Below are positions 47,273-58,400 of a DNA stretch of 62,567 bases, piece after piece. Location of the stretch: contig LUZK01000030.1 in assembly GCA_001603595.1 (NCBI GenBank), forward strand, positions 1-62,567, given 5' to 3'. The position numbers and the translations under genes were made by a program. This stretch comes from Bacteroidales bacterium Bact_19 (GTDB lineage: Bacteria; Bacteroidota; Bacteroidia; Bacteroidales; ML635J-15). The stretch's first letter is position 1; each line of letters opens with the position of its first letter. The notes beneath the pieces are model-generated. The model saw only the letters and a program-made list of their open reading frames with translations, did not search any database and had not been told where the DNA came from.

Positions 47273-49711
47273 ATGAGAAACAAAGAATTATTAAAAATAT
47301 TTTTAACCGGTTCGGAAGGGGAGGGAGATTTAATTCCTATTGTTACTGAATTTGATGAACTGAAAGATAATCAGAGCTACGAAGAAACAATTCCAATACT
47401 TCCTTTAAGGAATGCTGTACTTTTTCCCGGAGTAGTTATTCCTCTAACAATTGGGAGAAATAAATCATATAAACTTATCAAAGAAATTTCTAAATCCACA
47501 AAAATTTTTGGCACTGTAACCCAAAAAGCAGCCGAAATAGAAGATCCTGTTTATGAAGATTTTTACAGAATTGGAACTGTTGCTGAAATCCTGAAAGTTA
47601 TAGAAATGCCCGATGATACTATTTCTGTTATCATTCAAGGCAGAACGAGATTTAAAGTTAAAGAATATCTTACCGACGAACCTTATTTCTTAGGCAAGGT
47701 TGATTATATACCCGAAATTCCTGCCGATAATGATGATAAAAGATTTCAGGCTATAGTTGCATCTCTAAAAGAATTGTCACTTAAAATTGTTAAATTAAGT
47801 GCTACCATTCCTCACGAAATTTCATTTGCCATAAAAAATATTGATAATTCTTCGTTTTTAATAAATTTTTTATGTTCCAACAGTGATATTGACCCTGCGG
47901 AAAAACAAGCCCTGCTCGAAATTAATACAATCATCGAACGTTCAGAAAAATTAATGGAAATTCTAACTAATCAAGTTCAACTTCTCGAACTTAAAAACGA
48001 AATTCAGTTTAAAGTTAAAAAAGAAATTGACAGGCAACAAAAGGAATATTTGTTGCATCAACAGATGAAGACAATCCAGCAGGAATTGGGCGACAGTCCG
48101 GCAGAACAGGAAATAAAAGAACTAGAAGACCTAGCAAAAACCAAAAAGTGGACCAAAGAAGTTGCGAAGCATTTCGACAAAGAATTAAAAAAACTGCAAC
48201 AGCTTAATCCTGCCTCGGCAGAGTATTCTGTTCAAGTAAATTATCTCCACACTCTTGTTGATTTACCTTGGGGTGAATATACCAAAGATAATTTCGACTT
48301 GAAAAGGGCACAGAAAATCCTTGATGAAGACCATTATGGTCTTGAAAAAATCAAAGAAAGAATAATTGAACATCTTGCCGTTCTTAAATTGAAAGGAGAT
48401 TTAAAATCTCCGATTTTATGCTTATATGGACCTCCTGGTGTTGGAAAAACTTCGTTAGGCAGAAGTATAGCTCGTGCTCTGGGACGTAAGTATGTACGTA
48501 TGTCGCTTGGTGGTTTGCACGACGAATCCGAAATACGCGGTCATAGAAAAACATATATCGGGGCTATGCCGGGTAGAATTATTCAAAATCTTAAAAAGGC
48601 AAAGTCTTCAAATCCAGTTTTCGTTCTCGACGAAATTGATAAAGTTGGCACTGATTTCAGGGGAGATCCTGCTTCTGCCTTACTCGAGGTTTTAGACCCC
48701 GAACAAAACTTCGAATTTCATGATAATTATCTCGAAGTAGAGTATGATTTATCTAAAGTAATGTTTATTGCTACAGCCAATAACATAAGTACCATAAGTC
48801 CGGCCTTACGCGACAGAATGGAAATGATTGAAGTTTCAGGTTATGTAATTGATGAAAAAGTTCAGATTGCAAATAGACATCTTATTCCTAAACAACTCGA
48901 AAATCACGGACTTACGGATATTAAAATTAAGTTCGAAGATAAAGCAATTGTTAAAATTATAGAATCATATACTCGTGAATCTGGAGTGAGAAATCTTGAT
49001 AAAAATATTTCTAAAGTTGTACGTCAGATCGCACGAAAGGTTGGATTAGGTGAAGAAGTTCCTGCTGTAATTACCGAGGAAATGATTCCTGAATTTTTAG
49101 GAGTTGAAAAATATTTCAGAGAAGAATATCACGACGATGAAGTTCCCGGAGTGGTTACAGGATTAGCATGGACTGCTGTTGGCGGAGATATTCTTTATGT
49201 TGAAACTAGCCTTTCTAGAGGTAAGGGAAATCTTACAATAACCGGTAACCTTGGAGATGTGATGAAAGAATCTGCCACGATTGCTATGGAATATGTTAAA
49301 GCAAATGCCGAAGATTTGGGAATTGATCCTACCGCTTTTGAAAGATGGAATGTGCATATTCACGTTCCCGAAGGAGCTATCCCAAAAGACGGTCCTTCAG
49401 CCGGTATTACTATGGCTACTGCAATTGCTTCGGCATTTACACAACGAAAAGTTAAAAAAGGTATAGCAATGACCGGCGAAATAACGCTCAGAGGAAAAGT
49501 TTTGCCTGTAGGTGGTATTAAAGAAAAAATTCTTGCTGCTAAAAGAGCCGGAATAAAACAGATTATACTTTCCGAAGATAATAAAAAAGATATATCCGAA
49601 ATTAAGAATATTTATTTGAAAGGGCTTAATTTTATTTATGTTAAAACAATTTCTGATGTCTTCGAAGCTGCTTTAACAAAAACTAAAGTAAAAAACGCTA
49701 AGCAAATTTAG
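47273..49711 (+). CDS. lon: ATP-dependent Lon protease
   Basis: A cytoplasmic AAA+ serine protease that degrades misfolded and regulatory proteins. At 812 residues it has the full LonA layout: N-terminal substrate domain (about 40-240, [19 protein letters not shown]), coiled helices, AAA+ module (Walker [10 protein letters not shown] near 386, Walker [10 protein letters not shown]) and protease domain. The catalytic pair is Ser709 in DGPSAGIT and Lys752 in [10 protein letters not shown], the family's usual 43-residue spacing. A sigma-54-type promoter 54 bp upstream suggests stress or nutrient control by an enhancer-binding protein. Convergent with der. Confidence 0.98.
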   Translation: MRNKELLKIFLTGSEGEGDLIPIVTEFDELKDNQSYEETIPILPLRNAVLFPGVVIPLTIGRNKSYKLIKEISKSTKIFGTVTQKAAEIEDPVYEDFYRIGTVAEILKVIEMPDDTISVIIQGRTRFKVKEYLTDEPYFLGKVDYIPEIPADNDDKRFQAIVASLKELSLKIVKLSATIPHEISFAIKNIDNSSFLINFLCSNSDIDPAEKQALLEINTIIERSEKLMEILTNQVQLLELKNEIQFKVKKEIDRQQKEYLLHQQMKTIQQELGDSPAEQEIKELEDLAKTKKWTKEVAKHFDKELKKLQQLNPASAEYSVQVNYLHTLVDLPWGEYTKDNFDLKRAQKILDEDHYGLEKIKERIIEHLAVLKLKGDLKSPILCLYGPPGVGKTSLGRSIARALGRKYVRMSLGGLHDESEIRGHRKTYIGAMPGRIIQNLKKAKSSNPVFVLDEIDKVGTDFRGDPASALLEVLDPEQNFEFHDNYLEVEYDLSKVMFIATANNISTISPALRDRMEMIEVSGYVIDEKVQIANRHLIPKQLENHGLTDIKIKFEDKAIVKIIESYTRESGVRNLDKNISKVVRQIARKVGLGEEVPAVITEEMIPEFLGVEKYFREEYHDDEVPGVVTGLAWTAVGGDILYVETSLSRGKGNLTITGNLGDVMKESATIAMEYVKANAEDLGIDPTAFERWNVHIHVPEGAIPKDGPSAGITMATAIASAFTQRKVKKGIAMTGEITLRGKVLPVGGIKEKILAAKRAGIKQIILSEDNKKDISEIKNIYLKGLNFIYVKTISDVFEAALTKTKVKNAKQI

Positions 49712-49757
49712 GTATATTAATTTTTAAGATTGCAATAACCTAATATAGAATTTGGTT

Positions 49758-51068
49758 TTATTTAGATTTTGGTCTGAATACCAAACTTATAGGAACACCG
49801 CAAAAATCGTAGTTTTCCCGGATTTTGTTTTCGAGGTATCTTTTGTATGGCTCTTTAATATATTGAGGCAAATTTACAAAAAATGCAAATGTTGGAGAAG
49901 GGGTTGGTAACTGAGTTACATATTTAATCTTGATGTATTTTCCTTTGTAAGCTGGTGGTGGATATGACTCGATAACATCAAGCAGATATTCGTTTAGTTT
50001 AGATGTGGAAATTTTTTGCTTTAAGTTGTTGTAAACTCGCATAGCTTCTTCTACAACCTTAAATATTCTTTGATTATTTATTGCAGATGTAAATAAAATT
50101 GGTATATCATTAAAAGGAGCTAAAATTTGCTTTAATTGGTTTGTATAGTCTCGTGCGGTATTTGTGTTTTTTTGCACAAGGTCCCATTTGTTCACAATTA
50201 ATACTATTCCTTTTTTGTTTTTACGAATGATGTTAAGAATGTTTTGGTCTTGCGCTTCGAAACCAATAGTTGCATCAATCATCAGCAAGCACACATCTGA
50301 ATGTTCTATAGCCCTGATTGCCCTCATAACAGAATAAAACTCGATATCTTCGCGAACTTTTGATTTGCGGCGTACTCCTGCAGTATCTATCAACCAGAAA
50401 TCAAATCCGAATTTATTATACCTTGTTCTGATTGAGTCGCGGGTGGTTCCAGCGATATCCGTAACAATGTTTCGATTTTCTCCTAACAAAGAATTTGTGA
50501 GCGAAGATTTCCCTACATTTGGTCGTCCAACTATTGTTATTTTAGGAATGTTTTCTTCGTCTGATTCTTCTGAGGATCTAATATTTTTACAAATTTCGTC
50601 AAGCAATTCTCCTGTCCCTGAGCCGTTTATAGAAGAAATCGGATATATTTCACCCAATCCAAGATTATAAAATTCGTAAGTTTCAGTTAAGCGAATGTTG
50701 TTGTCAACTTTGTTTACAGCTATAAATACGGGTTTTTGGGATTTTCTTAACAACTCGGCAACAGATTTATCCATATCGGTTATTCCGGTTGTTACATCAG
50801 TGAGAAAAATTATTTGATCTGCTTCTTCAATAGCAATTTCAACCTGACGAGCAATTTCTTTTTCGAAAATATCTTCTGTATCAGCAACATAGCCTCCCGT
50901 ATCAACTACAGAAAAAATTTTTCCGTTCCATTCGCAATGTCCGTAAATTCTGTCTCTTGTAACGCCGCTTACATCATCAACAATGGCTTCTCGTCTTTCG
51001 GTAAGACGATTAAAAAGTGTCGATTTTCCAACATTGGGACGACCTACTATTGCTACTAAATTTCCCAT
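49758..51068 (-). CDS. der: Ribosome biogenesis GTPase Der (EngA)
   Basis: An essential double-GTPase for 50S subunit assembly. The 436-residue protein has two tandem G domains: first [15 protein letters not shown] and NKVD (about 8-120); second [18 protein letters not shown] and NKWD (about 180-295). A KH-like RNA-binding domain ends it (about 350-436). A -7 element (TATATTTG on the minus strand, 51083-51090) precedes the ATG. Confidence 0.97.
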   Translation of the reverse strand: MGNLVAIVGRPNVGKSTLFNRLTERREAIVDDVSGVTRDRIYGHCEWNGKIFSVVDTGGYVADTEDIFEKEIARQVEIAIEEADQIIFLTDVTTGITDMDKSVAELLRKSQKPVFIAVNKVDNNIRLTETYEFYNLGLGEIYPISSINGSGTGELLDEICKNIRSSEESDEENIPKITIVGRPNVGKSSLTNSLLGENRNIVTDIAGTTRDSIRTRYNKFGFDFWLIDTAGVRRKSKVREDIEFYSVMRAIRAIEHSDVCLLMIDATIGFEAQDQNILNIIRKNKKGIVLIVNKWDLVQKNTNTARDYTNQLKQILAPFNDIPILFTSAINNQRIFKVVEEAMRVYNNLKQKISTSKLNEYLLDVIESYPPPAYKGKYIKIKYVTQLPTPSPTFAFFVNLPQYIKEPYKRYLENKIRENYDFCGVPISLVFRPKSK

Positions 51069-51941
51069 AAATAAAATTTTTGCAAATATACTGATTTAAA
51101 ACGAATTAGTTTTGTAAAAACAAAAAATCTATGTGTAAATGTGTCTTGCCCTAATATTGTGTTGCATAAAAAATAAACTTATTATAGAATTAAAAAATAT
51201 GTGTTAATTAGAATTAGGTTAAAATGTAAAAAGAGAAACTTTTTTAGGTTGATTCAATTCAATTTCCGTCACAAAAAAATATGAACAGAATAAAATCAGA
51301 AAAAAAATAAAAGAAATTGCAACTCAACATGACTAGGGTTTTCGTGCTTTAATTAATAAAACAACAGAATAGCTGAGTTTTGTGTCTGACGAAAACAACA
51401 TGACTGGTATTGACCTTGTTACCTAAAAAGTTGAGTTTGAACTATTATAAAACAAGTTCACAGATAATTAAAAAATTTAAAGGAGGACTTCTATCTAGGC
51501 ATTTGAAATCATGAGTTACCTTTCAACAAGGTTTCAGACTATAATATTCAAAAAACGAATGTTTAAGGCTTTACATAAGAAAATCTATTTATAGAATTTA
51601 AGTTCATTATTGATAATTCAAGCAATTTAAACAACTATAGTTTGAATTTAAAGGTAAATTGCAGCAGAACTTTTTAGCAAGAAAATTAAGCAGGCTAAAC
51701 TTAATGGACGAATGATAACAATTACTACACCTAACAGCAGTTTGCTGCAATGCGTCTGACCTCTGAAATCTTTACAAGTTGTTTAGGAAAATTTTGCAAT
51801 TAATTTTGGAGAAAATTAAGCCGCTTATCCATAGAATTATCATTTTTAATTCGGGATACGATTTACTATTGCAGAATTCGTTTTAAAGCAAAAGACGCAG
51901 ACCTTTTTAGGTCTGCGTCTTAGTTTCGTTAAACGACTTTT
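51069..51941. other. 870-bp region without an intact gene
   Basis: Apart from the der promoter at the left and a terminator at the right end (51892-51921), I see no open frame, RNA gene or repeat. Some short protein-like runs occur on the plus strand around 51320-51560, but stops come about as often as expected by chance at this base composition, so I do not call a pseudogene. It could hold an unrecognised small RNA. Confidence 0.5.
51892..51921 (-). terminator. Terminator of the 518-residue secreted protein gene
   Basis: A perfect 13-bp stem, AAGACGCAGACCT with AGGTCTGCGTCTT, loop of four, GC-rich for this genome. On the minus strand it comes 20 bp after the stop. Confidence 0.87.
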
Positions 51942-53498
51942 CTATCTACCAGTGAAAACAGCAAATTTAACTTTATTTTTATTTTCGGCGTAAATCAAAA
52001 TTCTGCCGTTAAATTCTTTAATTAGTTCTGGGATAATCTTAAAGTTTTTGTTTTTTCCCGAAAATAAAGGAGCTGCAGATACTTTTCCGTCAGAGAAAAT
52101 CGAAACTGCAACGGCTGTTCCTTTTCTTCCTGGAGCAACGATTTCTTTGTAAAGATCTCCTGTTAAGTTTTGTTGTTGTAATAACTCAATATTTTTTGGA
52201 TGTTCGTTGTAGAATAAATATACTTTTTCTCCAACTGGAAATGCTGCAATAGAAGAGTATTTTCCTAAATCGTTATAGCTGTATTGAGCCTTAGGAATAC
52301 GAGTCATCCATTCCATATTGTTTTCGGGACTGCAATAAGCAACTAAAACATCATTAAATCTGAAATAATCATTATATATAACTTCTTTTGATCCGGGAAC
52401 AATTATGGAGTCAACCCAGTAGTTTCTGTGTTCGGCTATCATTACAGAACCACCATTCGACAAATAGAATACATTCAATAATTTATAATTATACATTTCA
52501 TCGTAAATCTTTGTCAAACGATCGGCTCTGAATTCCGGGATTTCAGTTTTACTAAAAACGTAATCAGCCATTTTTGCATCACCAAGAACAAATGAATCTG
52601 TTTTGGTGTTGTATTTTTGATGGAAAATACCTTCGTAGGTGTCTTTTCCTTTTCTTACCATAAATCCGAAAATGTCAACATTTTCTTCTTCATCAACGCC
52701 TATAATAGCATCAACAAGAATGAATTTTTTACCTTTAATGTCTATATCTTTTATATTACCTGATTTTTCATCGAAAATCAATAATTTATAATCATAAACT
52801 ATGTTTTTCATTCTTTTCATTTGACGGGCATCGGGAGCTATTCTTGCTACCATGTAAATGTTTCCGTTATTGGAAATGATTGTTTGGTCAATTTCAAAAG
52901 ATTTATCTTTCATTGGTAATTTTAAGCGATAATTGTAAATTTCTTTCATATCGCTGTTGTAAACCTTGAAAAAGAAAGGTTCTTCGTTGTAGGTCTGGAA
53001 CGGGATATTATAGTAAACAAAAATATTTTGCTGATTTGGGGTAAGACTTACGTTAAATTTCTGTGAAATGTTTTGATTTGTAAGTTTCCCAATTATCTGA
53101 GGTTCGCCAATAACTTGACCACTTTTGTTCACCTCTTGCATGTATAATGTTTTTTCTTTAGTGGTATTATTTAAAACTTCTGTTAACAAGATTAAAGTTC
53201 CTCTTAAATAAAACATTGCAACATAATCTGACTTTATTCCGCCAATCGAAGGAAGTATCAACTGATTGGAGTTTTCACGAATCAGTGAATTGGCATTAAA
53301 AAATTCAAGATGTAAATCATCTTTTTCATCAATACGTATTACATAAAAACCTTCTGAATCTGAACCTACAAATTTTACATATTCATTTAATTTTGCCAGA
53401 GTGAGGGCTTTATCGTAACCAAAACTGGTTAACCCCTGTGATTCTCCATAACTTATCAAAATGATTAAAAGAACTAATGTGTAAAGTAATTTTTTCAT
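51942..53498 (-). CDS. Secreted protein of unknown function, possible beta-propeller
   Basis: A 518-residue protein with a signal peptide (MKKLLYTLVLLIILISYGES). The rest is beta-rich, with repeated short strands ending in hydrophobic-aromatic pairs and segments such as NGNIYMVARI, NGGSVMIAEH and GEKVYLFYNEHP, which read like blades of a propeller. No T9SS sorting domain is present, so it is probably periplasmic or outer-membrane associated. The family is not recognised. It is a single-gene unit with a strong terminator. Confidence 0.75.
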   Translation of the reverse strand: MKKLLYTLVLLIILISYGESQGLTSFGYDKALTLAKLNEYVKFVGSDSEGFYVIRIDEKDDLHLEFFNANSLIRENSNQLILPSIGGIKSDYVAMFYLRGTLILLTEVLNNTTKEKTLYMQEVNKSGQVIGEPQIIGKLTNQNISQKFNVSLTPNQQNIFVYYNIPFQTYNEEPFFFKVYNSDMKEIYNYRLKLPMKDKSFEIDQTIISNNGNIYMVARIAPDARQMKRMKNIVYDYKLLIFDEKSGNIKDIDIKGKKFILVDAIIGVDEEENVDIFGFMVRKGKDTYEGIFHQKYNTKTDSFVLGDAKMADYVFSKTEIPEFRADRLTKIYDEMYNYKLLNVFYLSNGGSVMIAEHRNYWVDSIIVPGSKEVIYNDYFRFNDVLVAYCSPENNMEWMTRIPKAQYSYNDLGKYSSIAAFPVGEKVYLFYNEHPKNIELLQQQNLTGDLYKEIVAPGRKGTAVAVSIFSDGKVSAAPLFSGKNKNFKIIPELIKEFNGRILIYAENKNKVKFAVFTGR

Positions 53499-53635
53499 AG
53501 TATTTATTGTTTTTTTACAGACTGCTAATATATAAAAATTTTTTATTCCGTAAATTAAACGAATAATTTTAATAAAAATTTAATTTTCCATTTTTATTCC
53601 GTATCTTTATCCAGTAATAACTAAATATTAATCTT

Positions 53636-54325
53636 ATGAAAAATAATTTTTTTAATTTTATCTGCCTCACAACAATATTATTATTTTTGTTTTCATCTCA
53701 AGTTTTTGCACAAAAGAGCTTTGATAATCAATATCAAATTATATCAAAACATCTTAAAGTAAAAAAAGCTGTTTTTTCTCCGCAAGAACGAATTTCTATT
53801 GAATATTTTAATTTGCCGGGTAATAATAACGACTGGATAACTATAATTGAGAAATCTAAACCGGATAACACTTATGGGCAATGGTTTTATACTCAATCAA
53901 AGTCTTCGGGAGAATATACTTTTGATATTCTTCCGATTGGCGATTATGAAATCAGAGTTTATTATAATTGGCCTGAAGGACAATTTAATGTGCAGGATAG
54001 GCTTTTAATAAGTGTATTAAATCAGGATGATGGAAATTCGATTAGAGATACCCAATATTTTAGATTTAAAAAAGTTAATGACGCCAATCAAGTTATTAGC
54101 ATTGAATATAAAAATTTGCCGGGTAATTCCCAAGACTGGATAACTTTAGTTGAAGCAAGTAGCCCGGATAATGTTTTTGGGCAATATTTTTATTCACAAG
54201 GTAAAAAAAATGGGACTCACAGTTTTTCTGGAGTACCTGCTGGAACTTATGAATTGAGATTATATTTTGATTGGCCCCAAGGAAAATACGAAGTAAAAGC
54301 CAGAGAAACAATTATTGTAAAATAA
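53636..54325 (+). CDS. Secreted protein with two tandem copies of a beta domain
   Basis: A 229-residue protein with a signal peptide (hydrophobic residues 7-25, ending VFAQ). Residues about 48-130 and 150-229 are two copies of one domain: each has ISIEYxNLPGNxxDWIT, SxPDNxxGQxFYxQ and GxYExRxYxxWPxG, about 60% identical by eye. The pattern recalls small sugar- or lipid-binding beta-sandwiches, with DWIT a likely structural core, but I cannot name the family. It lies between divergent unknown genes with no evident partner. No sorting domain follows, so it is probably periplasmic or released by another route. Confidence 0.78.
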   Translation: MKNNFFNFICLTTILLFLFSSQVFAQKSFDNQYQIISKHLKVKKAVFSPQERISIEYFNLPGNNNDWITIIEKSKPDNTYGQWFYTQSKSSGEYTFDILPIGDYEIRVYYNWPEGQFNVQDRLLISVLNQDDGNSIRDTQYFRFKKVNDANQVISIEYKNLPGNSQDWITLVEASSPDNVFGQYFYSQGKKNGTHSFSGVPAGTYELRLYFDWPQGKYEVKARETIIVK

Positions 54326-54490
54326 TTTTTTAACAAAAAATCTTTGGTTTTTTCATCTTAATTAGTCATAATAATCCTTTTTCTGAAAATATCTTAACTT
54401 ATTGCAGGCAATTTATTTAATTAAGTGTTAAAAACTGAACTTTTTCTACAATCTATTGGTTAGATATTTAAGTTTCTAATTACTTGAATT

Positions 54491-54856
54491 ATGAAAGATA
54501 AAATTATTTTCTGGATAAGTACAGCTTTTATTTCGTTATGGATGTTAATGAGTGCCGTTGGATATTTTTTGATTCCTGATATGAAAACAAATTTTCAGCA
54601 TTTGGGATTTCCGGATTATTTTAGAATTGAGCTTGGAATAGCTAAGATACTTGGGGCTCTGGCAATACTTTTACCTCTTGTTCCTTCTAAACTAAAAGAA
54701 TTCTCATACTTTGGGTTTATACTTACTTTTTTCTCTGCAATTGTTGCTCATCTGTCGGTAGGAGATCCTTTTTATGTGTCTCTTTTCCCTCTTTTTGCTT
54801 TAATCGTTATTTTGATTTCATTCACTTATTATCATAAGTTAAACAATAAAAACTAA
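54491..54856 (+). CDS. DoxX-like small membrane protein
   Basis: A 121-residue inner-membrane protein with four hydrophobic helices, the length and layout of the DoxX/DoxX-like family (YFLIPDMKTNFQHLGFPDYF, then GIAKILGALAILLP). Relatives are tied to quinone or redox maintenance, without a settled reaction. It is followed after 4 bp by an NADPH-dependent FMN-reductase gene, a pairing often seen in this phylum, but that partner carries a stop codon here. Confidence 0.87.
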   Translation: MKDKIIFWISTAFISLWMLMSAVGYFLIPDMKTNFQHLGFPDYFRIELGIAKILGALAILLPLVPSKLKEFSYFGFILTFFSAIVAHLSVGDPFYVSLFPLFALIVILISFTYYHKLNNKN

Positions 54857-54860
54857 ATAT

Positions 54861-55418
54861 ATGTTAAAAATTGGAATTATAGTAGGTAGCACCCGTCCAG
54901 GGAGAAATGCTGTTCAAGTTGCCGACTGGGTTTATAGTATAGCATCTCAACGAAAAGATGCTGAATTTGAGATTGTTGATATTTAAGCATATAATTTACC
55001 TTTGCTCGACGAACCAATACCTCCGTTATATGGACAGTATTCAAAGGAGCATACAAAAAAATGGGCAGAAAAAATAAAATCATTGGATGGGTTTATTTTT
55101 GTTACACCCGAATACAATCATGGTCTTACCGGAGCTCTTAAAAATGCTTTGGATTATCTGTTTACCGAATGGAACAACAAGGCTGCGGGTTTTGTAAGCT
55201 ATGGTTCTGCCGGTGGAGTAAGGGCAGTTGAACACCTCAGGCATATTATGGGCGAATTATTGGTTGCCGATGTGAGAACTCAGGTTGCTCTCAATTTATT
55301 TACTGATTTTGAAAACTTCACCAAATTTAATCCTAATCCACAGCATGAAAATACAGTAAATCAAATGATTGACCAAATTCTTTCATGGACAGGAGTATTA
55401 AAAACATTACGAAGCTGA
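54861..55418 (+). pseudogene. NAD(P)H-dependent FMN reductase, in-frame TAA at codon 42
   Basis: A flavodoxin-like fold enzyme that reduces FMN or quinones. From the ATG at 54861 the frame runs MLKIGIIVGSTRPGRN, with the FMN phosphate loop GSTRPGRN, through VDI, then TAA (54984-54986), then AYNLPLLDEPIPP and on to the end (186 codons). The rest is normal: FVTPEYNHGLTGALKNALDYL and AAGFVSYGSAGGVRAVEHLR. Exactly one codon is replaced by the stop; no indel. The downstream part could start at a TTG (55002) but would lack the FMN loop. Coupled to the DoxX-like gene, 4 bp upstream. Confidence 0.9.
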
Positions 55419-55435
55419 TAATGGAATCATAATTA

Positions 55436-58400
55436 TTAGAAAAAAGCTCTCATCTGAACTCCTGCATTGTGAATGACTTTGACGCCCGGACTTTTGCGGG
55501 CGTTATATATTATATTTATCTGTAAGCCATTAGTTAGCATACGCTGAATTGTGACATTCCAAGTGAAATTCAATCCGGGCTGTAACCCTTCAAGCATTTC
55601 GTATGCTATTGGAGTGTTTGTTTGTGAATTATAATTATTATAAATTATGCTAAAACTCGAATTAATGAAGGATTTTTTTGCTGTAAAAAAATTTCCTTCG
55701 ATTTTAGCTTCATTTGAATTCAAAACTTCCGTTCCCGATAAGTTTATCTTGTTTTTTAATATGTATGTCCCGGAAAATCTTAAATTAACATTAGGTTGAT
55801 ATATCACAGTTCCTTCATAGAAATTATTATTAATAAGGTAGTTTTTGTTATTGAAAAATTCTGAATTGTAAACTCTTCTGCCAAAATTTAGTTTTCCCTC
55901 TATTCCAATGTTCGGACTGAAAAAATATCTCGTCTGAAATGTGTTTAAGTAATTATTTCTGGTTTCAAAGCCTGATATTAAGAGCATTTTATTGTTTGTG
56001 AGCTGATATATGTAATCTGCTCCGAATTTGGGATTAGTCCTGTTAAAAGAAAATGAATTTCTTATATTTTGATTCATACTGAGTATATTGATATCCTCAA
56101 TATTGTTAATAAAAGGATTTGCATAAACAAAAAACTCATCGGATGTATTTTTGGTGCCTGTACGAAAAGCAAATTGATTGGAAAAACGTGATATAAACTT
56201 TTTAATCTTAAATTCGGAGCGTTGCCAAACTGCATCGGGATTGGTGTTTAGAACATAACTGAATTGGTTTGAATAAGTTTTAATATATTCTGATGATGGA
56301 ATAAATATTCTGATGTAGTTTGCCTGGTCGTTGAAAAAAGCAACTTCAAATTCGTCAAGTTCTTTAATTCCGTTATTGTTATAATCTGTCCAGGTATAAA
56401 CGCCTTGCCCGGTAGGTACTTCCAAATACGAAAATTCTATTTTTCTTTCCATTCCCGAACCTGTCTCGTAAAAACAACTGCCTGAAAATACTCCTTTTAA
56501 TATTTTATAACTATATTCTAAACGTCCAACCAAATTGTTTTCTGAAGGATTACTATATAAACTGTTGTCGGAAATGTTAAGTCTACGAAAAGTTGCAGTA
56601 CTCGAAATTCTGTGATTAGATGATAAGTTGTAATTCAAAATGAAACTTAAATTATCTGATTGAGTTGCAGGACTGAGTTCATAATTTGTTGCTAAAAAAT
56701 CTTTTCTTAATTTATAGTTTGTTTCTAACTGTAATTTGGTACTGTCGATTGTTTTAACGAAACAGTTAAAACTTTGAAAAGCAAAACTGTTATTATTAAG
56801 TACATTTTGGTTATTATCCTTAAGTTGATTGTTTTCGGCTTCTTCTCCCACACCTATCATAAAATATTTAAAACTTTGAGTTACCAAAAAATTGTGACGG
56901 ATAAATCTGCTTACGAAAACTTGAGTTTCTGCATCTAAAATATAAGCTTTGCCACTAATGTTTAATTTTTTTATTTGATAATTTAATTGAATTCCACCGT
57001 TGTTGCCTGTGTACACTGACCCTCTTTTGAGGAGATTGTATTCTAATTTTGAGTTCAGACTGTTTTTTGAATTAAAGTTTAAAGTAAAATTCAAAAAGTT
57101 TTCGTCTGATTCGGGATAAAATTCCTTAAAATTCCAGTCTCTCGTAAATTCCGGAGTTCTATAGTTTTCTATTCCCCTGAAATATTTTTGCTGATAAGAG
57201 TAAGTGATTTTGACTGAAAGCAGGTTTTTATCGTTTTTTAAAAAGCTGCGTTCCAGAGATGATATGCAGGCTAATCCTTGATTATCATCGGCATCTTTGT
57301 TCGAAAAAGTGTTTTTGTCGTTATTACTGATGGCTATTTCTGTACTAAATGTTGTTTTTTCATCGAGTTTAACATTGACACCAAAGTTTATTAATTGTTT
57401 TTGTTCGGGACTTATTAATATTTTATATGGTTCATAATCTCCCTGTGGGATTCCATTTTCAGGAGCAACCCATTCAAAAACTCTTCCGTTTACCGTGTTT
57501 ATGCTTCTCTTATAATTTCCTTTATTAGGTCCGGAATACACAAATCTAACTCTGTAAATTGCTTTTATGGGGTTTGTGCTGTAAACAAAAATTGAGTCGA
57601 AATATTCTTCTTTGACAATACTGTCTCTTAATTCATATCTTATTTCTTCGGTTGAGAATCCTATCGAATCAAAGGCAGGAACTCTTGCAAATTCTGTGTT
57701 GTCGCCTGCCTGCATAAGTAAAAATCTTTCATAAGGTGTTAAATCTTGGTCAATCGGGCTGTTTTTGCTGTCTTTTTCCTGATAAAAATTCAAATAAAAT
57801 TCTGAATTACCGTAAGTCACTTTATTTGTACTTCCAATCAAAAAACGGGTGTAACTTTTTTCTGTATATTCAAATTCGATAATTATTCTTTTGTCTTTAT
57901 TAATAGGTTGTTTTGGAGTAAATGTAATTTCTCCCGTATTATAGTCTATAACATATTGATTGTCCAAACCTCGAACTTGTAAAATTCCGTCAACAAAAAC
58001 TTTTTCCGAACCTGCAAGGATTATTATGTTTTGTTCGTTATTTGCTCCGGTAAGTTTATATGGGCCTTGATTACCTTCCTGTCCTCTTAACTCCAGCCTG
58101 TGGAATTTTCCTTTTGTTGCCGCCCCACTTAAACTTGATTCAAGACCAAATTTTTTATCCTTGACATATTTTTCTTGTTTTACACTAATACTTGCTCCTT
58201 GGACTTTTTTTAAATAATTCATATAAAAACCTGTGGGCTTTCTTAGTTCAAAGTCTCCGAAAGTAAGAGCTAAATTTTCGTTATAAAGTTTAATGAAAAC
58301 CTTGTCGAACTCTTGAATGTATTGAGTATTGCCTTCTGGTTGAATGGGAATGTTATTGTCGCTTATGGCAGCAACGATATAAATTTCTTCGTTAAGTTTT

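Noticed and set aside
51300-51780. A decayed gene in the ORF-poor stretch
   Set aside because: Some runs look protein-like, but stops fall about every 12 codons, as expected by chance at this base composition, and no family is recognisable.
37543-54986. Reassignment of TAA to a sense codon
   Set aside because: Most intact genes in the window, including ruvA, gcvH, thiL and L31, end in TAA at the expected length, so TAA is a working stop.
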